A stretch of 64,000 nt of DNA from Siphonodentalium dalli (GCA_032622095.1 CP136065.1:67425675-67489674); one strand, 5' to 3'. Shown: positions 34,085-46,247, counted from the first letter of the stretch. Notes: generated by a model from the letters alone, not told the origin. Made by a program: numbers and translations.

Positions 34085-34316
34085 GCTATGTTCGCTATCA
34101 CATTGAGGGAACATTCCGTTTTGCGAAATTATGTTTTGAATAGTGGATATCACCATTTAAATGGGAGATATATAGCTTCATCTGAAGAAGATACGTTCAT
34201 TTATCAAAACGCATGTTCTGGTTTGATTTTGTTTAACCATGGTGTTGTAGTTTGGTAAGCTGACTACATGTACTACATAGACACAATAAAGAGGCACATC
34301 GACCCCAGATGAGAAA
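34085..34316. repeat. 232 bp direct repeat, copy 1
   Basis: Matches 35236-35468 in the same orientation with only about six differences; the copies lie 1151 bp apart. Each holds an AATAAA-like ACACAATAAA near its 3' end. The intervening 919 bp is noncoding. The arrangement fits a terminal-repeat element in miniature, or a repeat that has jumped twice. No clean TG...CA ends or flanking target duplication are visible. Confidence 0.85.
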
Positions 34317-35235
34317 ACACACACGTGTGCCACACATAATACATTCTGATCATATGTCTACGGCTGTTTAGGGTTAACATACATGTAGAATCGTTACAAT
34401 ATTATCTGATGACTCTTAAAAAGCCATAATTGCATAATTTGTAGCTATACGATATATGTATATTCGATAAGATGATTCGGTTTCATTGTTGCATGCGTAA
34501 CGGTCTACTCGAGTGTGAACGAGTCATAAAGTCTGTAAATTAAACATGATATTAACAAATCCTTGATACGCCGTAGTGTGTCGTCCTGTGTGTGTGGTCT
34601 ATATACAAAACCCTAGCATGTTAATACTAAACGAATATCCGGTTAGCTGCATGCATACGAACGACATCATTCACGTGCGTGTCGCATCGCGTTATCATTC
34701 ATTAACCTTTTTGAGATCGCAAATCTGAATTATGAGATGGATGTTCAATTAATTTCAATTGAAATACATTCATAATAGATATGTACACAATATTTCGAAT
34801 ATGTTATGGATTCATATTTCAGATGACATTCGCAGTCCAATTGATCAGTCTCAGATACACATAAAAACACTCGAAAACGCATAAAAACTCCTTAAGTGAT
34901 ACGCATATTTACTGCACAGATGCTCGGCGTTTGGTAACATCATCATCTGTGGCGTTAACATCTTTCTGGTCCGACAATGGTCCATCCATATCGCGCGTAT
35001 ACTGAGAACGACACTCATTTTTAAAATTCTGTTCAATCCTATGCTTCATTGACAGATTATACTATATACCGGCATTTGTGTTGGCAGCGTGAACGTCCAG
35101 GAACTATACTAGTGGGTGGATGTTCTCGAAAATTTGAGTGAGCAAAAGCAAAAACACTATTGAAAAAATTAGCCAAATAATATTAAATGATTTGATCTGG
35201 GAAAACTGATTGACATCGGGTCGATAAATACTCCT
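34317..35235. other. Sequence between the two 232 bp repeats
   Basis: Noncoding, AT-rich, with no primer-binding site or polypurine tract that I can recognise. Confidence 0.4.
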
Positions 35236-35468
35236 GCTATGTTCGCTATCCCATTGAGGGAACATTCCGTTTTGCGAAATTATGTTTTGAATAGTGGATA
35301 TCACCATTTAAATGGGAGATATATAGCTTCATCTGAGGAAGATACGTTCATTTATCAAAACGCATGTTCTGGTTTGATTTTGTTTAACCATGGTGTTGTA
35401 GCTTGGTAAGCTGACTACATGTACTACATAGACACAATAAAAAGGCACATCGACCCCCAGCTGAGAAA
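35236..35468. repeat. 232 bp direct repeat, copy 2
   Basis: Near-identical to 34085-34316. Inside both copies a CTGARGAAGATAC segment and a TATCAAAACGC segment sit in hammerhead-like order, but with changed core bases. Confidence 0.85.
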
Positions 35469-35601
35469 GCGGAAATAGATTATAATTTGGTTTTGATTTC
35501 TTCATTTTTTCTTAGTCTCCGAAACCAAATACATGTAATATAATTATTTTATATTTGGCTAAATGATATTTATTCACAATCCAACTAATAAAATAGATTA
35601 A

Positions 35602-35910
35602 CCCTTTCATAGCTGGAGCTTCTTTTTTTGCGAAAATCCTGAGAAGAGAGTGATTGTGGGGCGTGGGGGACTAACCCGGCATTGTCAAAAGGCCAATCTT
35701 TCCTTAACCCATCAAAACGCTGTGCCAATGCAATATAGTATATGACATATAAGACAATGCATTGACCTAACAATATTTACCTTGATCTTGTCAGCCAGTA
35801 CATTCTCTTACATATATGCGAGGCTCCATATGGGAGACTAGCATATATAAGTTAATTCACGGACACAGGATATGTAGTGCTGCACCAGCGCAGCTCCAGT
35901 CATGAAAGGG
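35602..35910. mobile_element. 309 bp TTAA-flanked MITE
   Basis: Flanked by TTAA on both sides (35598-35601 and 35911-35914). The ends are inverted repeats, CCCTTTCATAGCTGGAGCT and CCCTTTCATGACTGGAGCT, matching at 17 of 19. TTAA target duplications with CCC-beginning ends are characteristic of piggyBac-type elements. The interior (ATATGCGAGGCTCCATATGG and flanks) resembles the hairpin core of the elements at 57.7 and 62.0 kb. Noncoding. Confidence 0.85.
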
Positions 35911-35914
35911 TTAA

Positions 35915-38552
35915 CAAAAAGCCACCGTGATTGATGTTGGCTGATTGGAATGGGGTGAGACAACAAAGCTATTGTGGCTTTTTAGTAACTCATCTCCCTC
36001 AACGCTCAATTTTTGTATTTACCATAATAAGATGCAAAATGTGTAGCAACGTGGAGGTGACTGAGCGTGGGATCTATAATTTGCAAGCTGTTTTTAAAGA
36101 AAACTTAATCACCGAAATGTATCAATTGTGTATGTGACATGCGATATGCTCACACGTGTGGATGACAGACTAATATAAGTTTAGAACACACATACTTTGT
36201 TTGACTTCATGTTTTCTGGGAATTCACTCATGCATATTGGTGAACATAAAGCATTTAGAACATAAAATGGCAACAACATATTGTCCAATATGTACTCCAA
36301 GGAAGTAACCCACTTTCGTGGTAAATATTGGGGATCTCTGATCAGGGACATGACTATGGAGACTCTGTCGGTATGGGGTGTCTACTTTTAAATTTCACAC
36401 TGCATCTATACCTTGCACTAGACCAAACTCCCAAATTGTGTTTGCACCACGCCACTTGCATTCAAGCGTTCAACTGTTGGATCGTCACCCCTTAAAGATG
36501 CAATATCTCATCACAGAAAGTTTTATAGAAATTCCGGAGTATAGAATTTTATTTATAAATTCTTATCACATTACTATATTAATACTATACCGTTGGACAG
36601 TTTAGGGGACACTTTTGGATCTGAACCGAATCTAACCGAAGTTCCGTTTCCGGTGTATTGTCTGTTTTTTTTCACGAGATGTATGTATGCAAACCATTTT
36701 GTCAAGGTTTGCCTTATAATACACATGTATCTCTTTTCTGAGAAATTGTCATTTAAATCAGTGATGCCATAAGATCTAGCGGACACGCCCACATTATGCA
36801 CGGTGAATACATCACACAAGAAACATAAAGTAAAATCATGGTTCCTCTCGATATTTAGGAATTTCATAGTAGCTGCCGGTAAATTAATATACTAAAAAAC
36901 GGGAAACAATTTTCAGGATAATTATGAGTACTGGAACATAGGCTAAAATTGAAACAAAAATCATAGATAATTTGTATTTAGATTCCTATGAGCTGGGGAA
37001 ACGTTTTGTATGTCAACATGTACTATGTGTTATGATACTTTATTGTGTTTTGTCATTATCACCATATTTCAAACATTATAGTGAATTCGAGCCCATTCAT
37101 TTATAACTTTTCGGCCATATCATATTGGAAGAACTTACATTTCTGTTACCTTTAGCATTTTTGGAAAAATAAATCGTGTAGAAATAACTCCTACGAGCAT
37201 TTTGAATCTCCGAAGGAAAATAATATATTAACGATTTTTGCCGAATAAAAATAGTGTTAATCCGCTTCTTCTACAGATAAAGCGAGCTGACGAAATATTA
37301 ATTTCCAAACACCACTGTGCACATCTCAATTGTGTAGATGGTGCAGAACAAATCAATCTTATTTATATAGACATCATCAGACGCGCAATAAACGTCATTA
37401 AATAACCAGAACCGAATTTATCATACTCATGATATACTATATGAACCATACAAAAGAAAAATAGACAGGTTGACTTAAACCGGTATAAATATCATATTAT
37501 GATATTATTATATACAAGTATATGTAACGTTGGTTTTGTTTGCATTTTGCACTGTCAGCATGTTTTTAAAAAATAAAAGAGAAAAACAAACAACATCAAT
37601 ACTAGTTGAAAACATTTACACATGTAGATCAGAGTTATTGAGTACTCATAAGACCAATTTCAACTATAGCTACATGTAGTTATACACTCTACTGTACTGA
37701 TTATCCCCGCAAAGACAGTTTGAGTTCCGTTAGTCCGTGTATGCGTCCGTCTGTGCGTCTGTCCGTAACACGAATTTGGCTCTCTATCTCAGTCATTATA
37801 TATTTGATTTCAATTTTCTATGCTACACATGTTAACCTTTGTGGGCTATATTAGGGCTGCCCCTAACTGGGTTCTTAAATTTATGCAAGGCAGAGTTATG
37901 ACCCTTTCAGTCATAACTAATATGAGCCAACTTTGGAGAATCGGTATCGCAATTATGATATGTCAATTTGAATGAAATTTTGCATGTACATGGTGCAGCA
38001 TGAAGGAATCAATATCCAGATATATTGTCTACTTATTATTTTTAATGGATATTAGAGTTTAAAATACGGCCATTCCTGTATTTGCGTCATCATATATCGG
38101 ATGTGATTGATCTTTTGTAGTTATGAACCACAATAGGATGTACACCCCATTGGTCATCTCCAGTTTAAGCCCCATGGTTCAATGTCGAAACTGAAATAGT
38201 CGCTTTGCCCTTCTGATACACCAACATATCCGTATGGACTATAGGCTAATACCTGAGTAATCAGTGGCAGAATGAATTCACCGATGCTGTTAGTGATACG
38301 ACTGGTCTAATAGCTTGATGATATTTATCAGGCGTAATATCTTGTTGCCATTTTCCAGCATGTTATGATGTGTGTTCCGGATCCTGTATCACACGACATT
38401 GTAAACGGACCGTGGGAGATAGAAATAAAAGAGTAATCTGTTCTTGTATAATTAATGCAAACCAACCATAGTCATGTCGGACATGTGACTATGAGAAGCT
38501 GTGTAGAAACTGTTTTCTTCGTTGTTTATGACTAGCTAGCAATTTTAATTTT
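35915..38552. other. Intergenic DNA
   Basis: No gene is recognised. At about 37715-38000 is a block starting with CCGT-rich simple sequence (GTCCGTGTATGCGTCCG) and followed by a segment on TTGGCTCTCTATCTCAG. The style is that of dispersed molluscan repeats, though no second copy is in the window. Short open frames elsewhere lack domains. Confidence 0.4.
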
Positions 38553-38674
38553 AATTTTACCTTGACCTGTCAAAAACTCCCGATTTGTTTTAATCAGAAG
38601 AAACCATAACAAATCATTCCTGAGCCGTCTGATTTAAAAAATATCGGGAGTTTTTGACAGGTCACAGTAAAATT
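38553..38674. repeat. Foldback element with 32 bp arms
   Basis: The inner 21 bp (38564-38584 and 38643-38663; core TGTCAAAAACTCCCGAT) is perfectly inverted. Pairing extends outward to about 32 bp with two mismatches and inward weakly (TTTAATCAGA against TCTGATTTAAA). No coding capacity. Confidence 0.8.
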
Positions 38675-40024
38675 ACATGACAATGCGTTTAATTATTCCA
38701 ATCCCCTCACAAAAGTACGTAATAATAACGAACATTCCACTGTTCTAGTTAGTCATAACAACGAAGAAAATGGCGAATGTTCATGTTTGAATGGATTCTC
38801 TCTGGATCGAGTCAGTTCTCTCAGTTTAATCGGTTCTATACAGGAAATACTAAGACAAATATTTGGAAGGAATCTTGATTCAAACTGGCAATGTCAAGTG
38901 AATATAACCAAACAAACAACAACAACAACATAATTATGCATGATATAATTGCACCACTTTTCATCAATTTCGGTGAGTTTCACTGCTTTCCTAAATATGC
39001 CTTATAGTTGGGCGGCTAAGTCTCAAATAGTTACTAACCGAATCGTTCAATTCGTGATAGACGCTTGATTTGGCAATAATGGTCAGTGGGAAGACTAAGC
39101 TTCTTTTTTTCCCGAAAAACGAACCATAGTGGTGGACATATTCCAACTTTTTCAAAATGGCCGCCGTTTTCAGGTTGTACATATTTTCAACATGCACGAT
39201 ATATACAAATTTGGGTTCTATTTACATGTATGTCACGTGATTTGAGTAAATCACAAGACTAAAGTTAAGCAATTATAACAACGTAAACATAAGACGAATT
39301 TGTCCAGCATTGATAACATATTTCTATTTTTTTTGTACAAACAATTTTAAAATGGTCAAAACGAGAAAATTCGTTCACTTTATGATATCAGCAGTGCTGA
39401 AACAGCGTTTCCCCCACCAACCAGTCAGAATCGTAGACAGATTCAGGATGACCGTATAACAAGTTTTTCGTCTTCCGAATGCGTTTCACATTACAGATGC
39501 CCCAAAACAAAGGAATTATATTTATTATATGCTTCCCCATTAAATAGTGGGAAATTGCCGTGGCGTAGAGCGTTATATCCATCGCCTGGACCGACTCGAT
39601 GGATAACTCTGATCGACTCGATGGATAACACAATAGTATTACTTTTTCGCAGATTACTTCCGGTTTATAGCGGCGAATCACATAAAGTTTCAAAGCGTAT
39701 CAATAACAGCCGGACTATTTTTTTAATTGTTGATTTTTACGGTAGCGAAAGAGTTTTAATTGTTATAATGTTAACTCATTTGTTTTAATATATTCTTATC
39801 ATTAAATTATGTATACATTAATTTTCTCGCATCATTTGAGAATAAAACAATGGGGACTATTTCTTATGGCGGATATGCTCGATATTTGTCATTCAGTGGT
39901 GAGCAAATCAATTGATGGAATGTAAACAAAATACAAATGTCGAAGCTTTCTAATAATTTGAAGTGAACTGCAGGACAAAACTAGCTGTTTTGGGGCGGTT
40001 TATAACGTAGCTCATATAATAAAA
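38675..40024. other. Intergenic DNA, nothing recognised
   Basis: No gene. A short direct repeat GACTCGATGGATAAC occurs twice at about 39594 and 39616. Confidence 0.4.
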
Positions 40025-40191
40025 AGAACACCTACGGGTTTTGATTGAATACCCGGATTATATCTCATTCGTGGGTATAAGGAAATACAGAATTTCCACT
40101 CGCGGCTTCCAGCCGCTCGTGGAAATTCTGTATTTCCTTGTACCCACTCATGAGATAATCCGGGTATTCAACCAAAACCCGTAGGTATTCT
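40025..40191. repeat. Near-perfect 167 bp palindrome
   Basis: Two arms of about 80 bp meet at a centre near 40108 with almost no loop. The left arm starts CCTACGGGTTTTGATTGAAT and the right arm ends ATTCAACCAAAACCCGTAGG. Only a handful of mismatches separate the arms. The structure would extrude as a cruciform and is likely to be a young foldback element or inverted duplication. Confidence 0.9.
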
Positions 40192-42329
40192 CTATTTACA
40201 TGGCTTGATTTTTAGTAATTGCATGTTGATAGTTACAAGATAATTCGCTATATTCGAGTTAATTGTGATCTAAAGTTTAGCATTCGGTAAAACGGAACTT
40301 CTACAGCCTTTGTTCATTCAGGAAAGTTTAATGCATTCAATGCATTTATAATTTAGCGTGATTCTGTTCTTATATTGCGGTTCCAGTACACCTAATAATA
40401 AAATAAAAATCATTCCTGAACATCACAACAACGGCAACATAATGACTTCCGATGTAACAGTTCCTACACAGTGTTGAGATAGCTAAGCTCACGAATACTA
40501 CGGAACATAGAGGGATTTCGGTAAAACTGCACCGGAATTTCGGTAAAGTTCCCTCATATAATCCCACAAATTTCGCAGTATACTCTGCAGGTGAATGCTC
40601 TTTATCTGGTAACAACATCGAGGCAACGGTCGGAGCATGGACCTCAGCTAGATACATTAAAAACTAGTATATATTTACCTTTTCAAATAAAACAGGCGTG
40701 AACATTACTGGATTTCAACATAAGGATGCCTTTAAATATAATAATACAAATAACGCACACGAAAGAGAGGATTGAGAAATCTTGTCATACTGGAGCCCGT
40801 CAATAATGCAAAACACAAACAATTCACTTGGAGAAAAAAGTCAAGGTTGGATTACTTTCTTGTCTCACGTGATATGTTAAGCCTAATTAGAACATAGCCA
40901 TAAATCTTGCCGGGTTATAGATCCGACCACGTGATTACAATGATATATTTGATAGAATTTCAATTCAGAAATGTCGGGGCTTTTTGGAATCCATCCCTCT
41001 CCCTGCAACCCGATAACACATATTTATATGCTGAATATTCGTATCGAAGAGACCAAGTTACGATACAACTACACTGCATATAAATCCGAAACTTCTACCA
41101 GACACAAATGAGACATCAGTAAAATACTTTTTCTTGATTCTATTATCTTATATATAAGAGGGGCAACTATATATTACTCTTCAAATAGAATGCGAGAACA
41201 TAAATCGAAAGAAGAAGCATTGCAGAAAGTAAAAAGTATCTCGCAGAATCGGTTAATATAATTGATATAATCAGTTAACATAGTGATAAACTAACACCCT
41301 GAAGAAATTCAGGTAGTTGATAATGAGCTGATGGAAATGAGACAGGAGTCAACTATGGGAGTAATTTTAGATCTTGGGCGAAATGAATCGAAGAGGACGA
41401 AAAAAAACCCAACGATATCAGGGGGGGGGGGGGGTGTCGGAAAAAAGGTTCAGGCACGTATGGCATTTTTTCCCTTTCGATCATTTTTTGTACCCACCCA
41501 CCCCCACCGCCAAATTTGTTTCCGTTTTCGGTAGTTTGTTCCGACCATTTTTTGACACCCACCCCCCTTTTAACACTAAAACAGAGATTTGCGGGGGGAA
41601 ATTCACTGTAAACAGCTGTATATGAATTTCTGTGCATACTATTTATCATGGATGTTAACATGGACATGTAAATAGGAATGAGTCATTTTGAGGTCATTCG
41701 GCCAAAAAAACATGGCTGCCAGCGGCCATCTTGGATTTCAAAATTTGCAACAAAATACAACACGATAACTGCCTGCAGTCAGTTTACCAGTTAGAATTAC
41801 ATTATTTCTCTCATTCAAAGTGGTTTTGAAGCCCAACTCATTGCCAAAACACTAAAAAACAAGCAGGAATTATTTTTTTTAGTTGCGGAAAAAATTGCTT
41901 GTTGGTGGCTTTGACCATCCACCCACCCCGGCATACGTGCCGGAATTTTTTTTTTCACCACCCCCTGACGATATACTTTTTTAATTTGGAAACAAATACT
42001 CACCAATCCGAAAGACTCTTCTGGGATAGTATTAATCAACCATTGTGATGGTATGAAAGAAGCTAGAAACCTCTATCAGAACTTAGACTCTTCAAAATTT
42101 AAATCTCAGGCAGACGCAGTATTCGCTCGAATTTACAGCAAATGTCCGAAATTTAACACTGAAGTTGTAAATAGCATCGCATGCTGGATAACCATGACTA
42201 AACCCGAAAACAAACAAATAATGGGAAATATTGTACTTTGGACGGATATCGAAATAAATTCTGCAAATTAATTTTGCTATTTGAATCACTGAACGAAGCC
42301 CTGGAACTTCCCATCACACAAAAACCATG
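40192..42329. other. Intergenic DNA with small repeats
   Basis: It contains a poly-G tract (41421-41434) and two related segments rich in CCCACCC next to a run of T (about 41500-41570 and 41910-41965). At 41647-41752 is a single diverged unit of the 160 bp repeat seen at 3342-4440. No gene is recognised. Confidence 0.45.
41647..41752. repeat. Solitary copy of the 160 bp repeat
   Basis: Shares GGATGTTAAC, GACATGTA, GGTCATTCGGCC and GCGGCCATCTTGGATTTC in order with the 3342-4440 units. Confidence 0.75.
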
Positions 42330-42940
42330 TCAGATAACACTTATTCAAGTGTCGGGCGTCTTGGATTGGCTCCTTGACGGGGCGGTCTGAAAATATTGCA
42401 GAATCGTAATCTCACTTTTTCGGAATCAATTTACCGCCTCGGTATTCAATTCAACACCAGCCTGAAACAAGTCAAGTAACTATGAGGATATGTGAACCAA
42501 AGAAAATCGATTGACAGAAACCAGGATAACAGTTATAAAATCACTGATCATCCCCAAATATTCTCACCTTTGTATTTCTTTCCCAAATCCAGAGAACAGT
42601 TTCGTGAAAAATCTAGAGACCATAATTTCCAATTTCCTATGGGGCTCTAAACGCCAACGAGTATAACGGAATCGCATATGCCAAGATCACAAGAAAGGTG
42701 GAGTGAAAATGGTAGATGTGAATAATTTCATAATGTCCATGAAAATCACTTGGATGAGACATATGTTGCTAAAAAAAATCGATTTAAAGCAAGACCCTCT
42801 CTTCGTAACCGATAGCCACACGTTTTTTGAAAACAAAACGCTAATACAATTACAATTCCTTTTTTGGCACGATGTACTGGTTGCTTATGGCACCATGCTA
42901 GCAATTCAGCAATCAGTAAGACGAAATTCAATTATATTTG
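42330..42940 (+). pseudogene. L1/Tx1-type LINE reverse transcriptase 3' relic
   Basis: Plus-strand frames show the end of an L1/Tx1-like reverse transcriptase: ASWIGSLTGRSENIA, LTFSESIYRLGIQFNTSLKQ, ITVIKSLIIPKYSH, IISNFLWGSKRQRV, then a stop, and GGVKMVDVNNFIMSMKITW and FWHDVLVAYGTM. The FLWG...GG(V/L)K pattern is diagnostic of the L1/Tx1 C-terminal region. Two frame changes and at least one stop make it dead. The catalytic palm is missing, so it is 5' truncated or decayed upstream. The open frame that begins at 42703 is the best-preserved part. Confidence 0.8.
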
Positions 42941-43159
42941 AAATATTTGATTATTACGGAACTCTTTTACCGGACAAAGAGCATTCACGTGCAGATTATT
43001 GCTTGTATCATCTAAAATTTTGTAGTATCGCGGTGGCCCATTCTGCAGTTGTCGCGGGAGACACGCCCGTTAGTGGATTGCTCGTTAGAGAGTCGATGGA
43101 TATTGTCAGCATGCTAATACTGATGGGCTCACTAGATGCTCAGATTGCTTCCTCCTAAT

Positions 43160-43250
43160 CAATGCTCAATGACCGGGGTAATAATCACGCATAGAGCAAT
43201 GTAACTATTTTGTGGCTGATGCGCTATATAAATGCATCGATTATTATTGT
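43160..43250 (+). repeat. Retroelement-like 3' tail
   Basis: GATGCGCTATATAAATGCAT followed by a short ATTATTATT tract resembles the conserved 3' end of widespread invertebrate LINE/SINE families. It follows the L1/Tx1 relic but need not belong to it. Confidence 0.35.
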
Positions 43251-43292
43251 TAAGACTCACAATAGATCCATAAATTATTGCCAATAGCTTAA

Positions 43293-43601
43293 CCTTTTCG
43301 CTGCTAAATGACGTTATGACGTCGTGTGCTGGGCTGTTGACGTTACTGCCATTTTCCAGTGGAAAAATATAACGGGAATATCATAAGAACCATAAAACTG
43401 ACTCAGTTGAAATGATATTATCGTTCACAATCGTGGAACATTATACACTATTTGAAAAACCGATGCACCAAACTCTGAGTTCCAGTTATGATAGCCTACT
43501 GCAGGTGTGCTGAAGTAGGTCCGTAGTACCTACGAACCATATAGCACACGACGTGCACTTTTACGTCCGCAATTGTTACGGACGTCAAAGCAGCGAAAAG
43601 G
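43293..43601. mobile_element. 309 bp TTAA-flanked MITE, second family
   Basis: Flanked by TTAA (43289-43292 and 43602-43605). The ends are CCTTTTCGCTGCT and its exact inverse AGCAGCGAAAAGG. It has the same length as the 35602-35910 element but an unrelated interior and different subterminal sequence. The interior has its own small inverted repeats (for example ACGTCGTGTGCT near the left and AGCACACGACGT near the right). Noncoding. Confidence 0.85.
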
Positions 43602-43831
43602 TTAAGCCGAATCAGTAGTGAATAAGTTGCTATCGACTGCCCGAATGGTAATTATTTCACATTCATTTTACCGGTAGTCTATATGTGTCTGCACGCAGGT
43701 TTATTTCTGAATATTTCTGGCCCCAACCATGCACGTTCGATTTTAATTTGGATGTTATTATTTGCCTATATTTTATGTTTTAGAATAATACTCTTTTATC
43801 TATAAACATAGTTATCCCGCAGGGTCGTAAC

Positions 43832-43895
43832 ACACCAAAGACAGGTTTGCCTGATTGACTACCTTTAATGAATTATTAATGAAAAAGGTAGTCGC
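43832..43895. repeat. Dispersed stem-loop repeat
   Basis: CAGGTTTGCCTGATTGACTA and the following AGGTAGTCGCGAAAC form an imperfect hairpin. A diverged copy is at 13295-13362. Confidence 0.55.
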
Positions 43896-44254
43896 GAAAC
43901 TATTGGTAGGGTGTTCATTGTTCAGTTATCCACTTCTTGCTTCGAGTCTTCCTTTTTTGGCCCACAATGCGCCATGGCCACAACAATCAAGCTGAGTCCG
44001 CGGGAACCCGTTAAAGGATCTGAAGTGATGTCTGCCGGGCAGTGGCAAGCTAATGTCATAGGATAAAACCAAAAAAGGTGGGTAATTTCAAACAAAACCT
44101 ACTTTCCCCGATTTTCGAATCTTGCGAAAAGACCTTGGCCCTGTAACAACTTGGTTAAGTGCCTTCGACAATATAGTTCCGCTCTCCCGATTTACTGAGT
44201 ATGATAAGCACAATGGTTATATATCACATTGACGCTACTGTGTTTGTTGGTAAC

Positions 44255-44395
44255 ATTGTAAACAAGAAAACCATAATCATAAATGGTAACGCCCTCAAGA
44301 TTATATTATTACGCATAAATATAAATAATGTTTTTTTAAAAATATATTGGTTACATAAATGCACTGCCTCAGAATTCCGTTAAAACAACTAATCC
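44255..44395. repeat. Dispersed repeat, inverted partners at 60.0 and 61.3 kb
   Basis: The order GGTAACGCC, ATATTGGTTACAT and CAGAATTCCGTTAA is the reverse complement of 61295-61420, and the AATTCCGTTAA end also matches 60033-60080. Confidence 0.65.
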
Positions 44396-44520
44396 TTCAT
44401 ACGATTACACGAAACTACGCCTTATTACTGCAGGTTTCTAATTCACCACACCTAAATGCGGATAAAAAATCGGAGTCATTGTGTTCCTGCTATAAATCGT
44501 GTAGTTATTTCTTTAAAATA

Positions 44521-45350
44521 GGTATCAATATATACGCACCAGTTCCCTCATTAAAATCAACATATTTCGACCATTTTAGGGGAACTCCGCGAAATCGGGG
44601 AACTCCGCAAATAGACGTCCGCAAATAGGGACCTACTGCGAATTGTCACAACGGGCTCCAAATGGGTTATAAATTATTTTCAGGCTATCAGTTGGTTGAA
44701 TACTATTTCCCTTTTTACTAAAGTAAACAAGTAAATATCGAATGACGATACATATATTTGTAAACAAGCATTGCAAATAATATTATACGGACGAAAAGTC
44801 GCAAGACTTGTTCCGTATTATGATGATGATGATGATGATGATATGATTGATAGAACTGGGGTATCAATATATACGCACCAGTTCCCTCATTAAAATCAAC
44901 ATATTTCGACCATTTTAGGGGAACTCCGCGAAATCGGGGAACTCCGCAAATAGACGTCCGCAAATAGGGACCTACTGCGAATTGTCACAACGGGCTCCAA
45001 ATGGGTTATAAATTATTTTCAGGCTATCAGTTGGTTGAATACTATTTCCCTTTTTACTAAAGTAAACAAGTAAATATCGAATGACGATACATATATTTGT
45101 AAACAAGCATTGCAAATAATATTATACGGACGAAAAGTCGCAAGACTTGTTCCGTATTATGATGATGATGATGATGATGATGATGATATGATTGATAGAA
45201 CAAACCACTATTATGATGATCGTGTCGTTATTTGTTTAAAATACGTATCAATTGACATATACGCACCCGTTCCCTCATTAAAAGCAACATATTTCGACAA
45301 TTTTAGGGGAACTCCGCAAATAGGGACCTACTGCGAATTGTCAAAAACGG
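44521..45350. repeat. 339 bp tandem duplication plus partial third copy
   Basis: Copy 1 (44521-44859) and copy 2 (44860 to about 45202) are almost identical, including two AACTCCGC repeats and a GAT microsatellite. Copy 2 has two more GAT units. A diverged, shortened third copy covers about 45244-45345. The near identity implies a recent duplication. Both strands show short open frames, but none is a recognisable protein. Confidence 0.9.
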
Positions 45351-45373
45351 AAAAACCGATTATCTATTTATAA

Positions 45374-46247
45374 AACGTCCACAGACACACAGCGATCGAA
45401 AATTTGTCCACCCGTATACACCCGATGGGCGTTAATAAATTACCAGGCAGATGTTGCCTTATTAAATCGTATTAATGATCGTATGATACTGCATGTTAAT
45501 CCTACCAATGGAATTTGTGTATCGATCCGCGTGTTCCATCGAATCTATATTTAGCGACTGACACAATCGGGCACGTGATCTTGTTTTGGTTCTATTCTTA
45601 TCTTTTGTAAAAAAACTCCCAACGTGTCTCTTCTAGCTGTCAGTTCTTAGCGACCCGACGGGATAAATGCCGTCGCTGTGCGATTCTTGTTTTGTTCATC
45701 TTGCTCTTGGTTCAGTTTTACTTGTCCGTGATATGACATACCGACCGAAACGGCGGCACATCCTGAATAAATAAATAATATATCATGATTGAACTTCATT
45801 TTATTTCAAGGGGAAATTGCACAACTAACGGCAGACAGGTTTGGCGAAAAATGTGCTGCATCTAGATTTATGGCTATCGCGAACTAAATATCTTAAAATA
45901 AAACTGCTACATCGCTATCAGTGTTCGCACACACAGTATCATATCTCCTATACATTTTGAGAACTACGTAAATATATGTGTAAATATATGTGTATATGTG
46001 TATATTTGTCCTTTATAGACTCGAAAACGGCTGGCTAAATTGAGCTCAAACTTCCCATCTGAGGGTAAACATCCACGGGAATCGTCATCGCGGCGTTTTG
46101 GAGAAGCTCTGAGCGCCCATTCTCCACTCCCAATAACAAAAAACGGCACTGCAGGGGTTAATCACGTGATAATTTAATGAGCGTTTGTATATGACGCGTC
46201 GCTATAAAAGAGCGTTTGTTTACAATTCAACGCAACGTTATCGCTCG
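45374..46247. other. Intergenic DNA, nothing recognised
   Basis: No gene. A TGTAAATATATGTGTATATG tract lies at about 45978-46005. Confidence 0.4.

Noticed and set aside
44718-45373. Frames with poly-His or poly-Asp runs
   Set aside because: They are translations of the GAT microsatellite within the 339 bp duplication.
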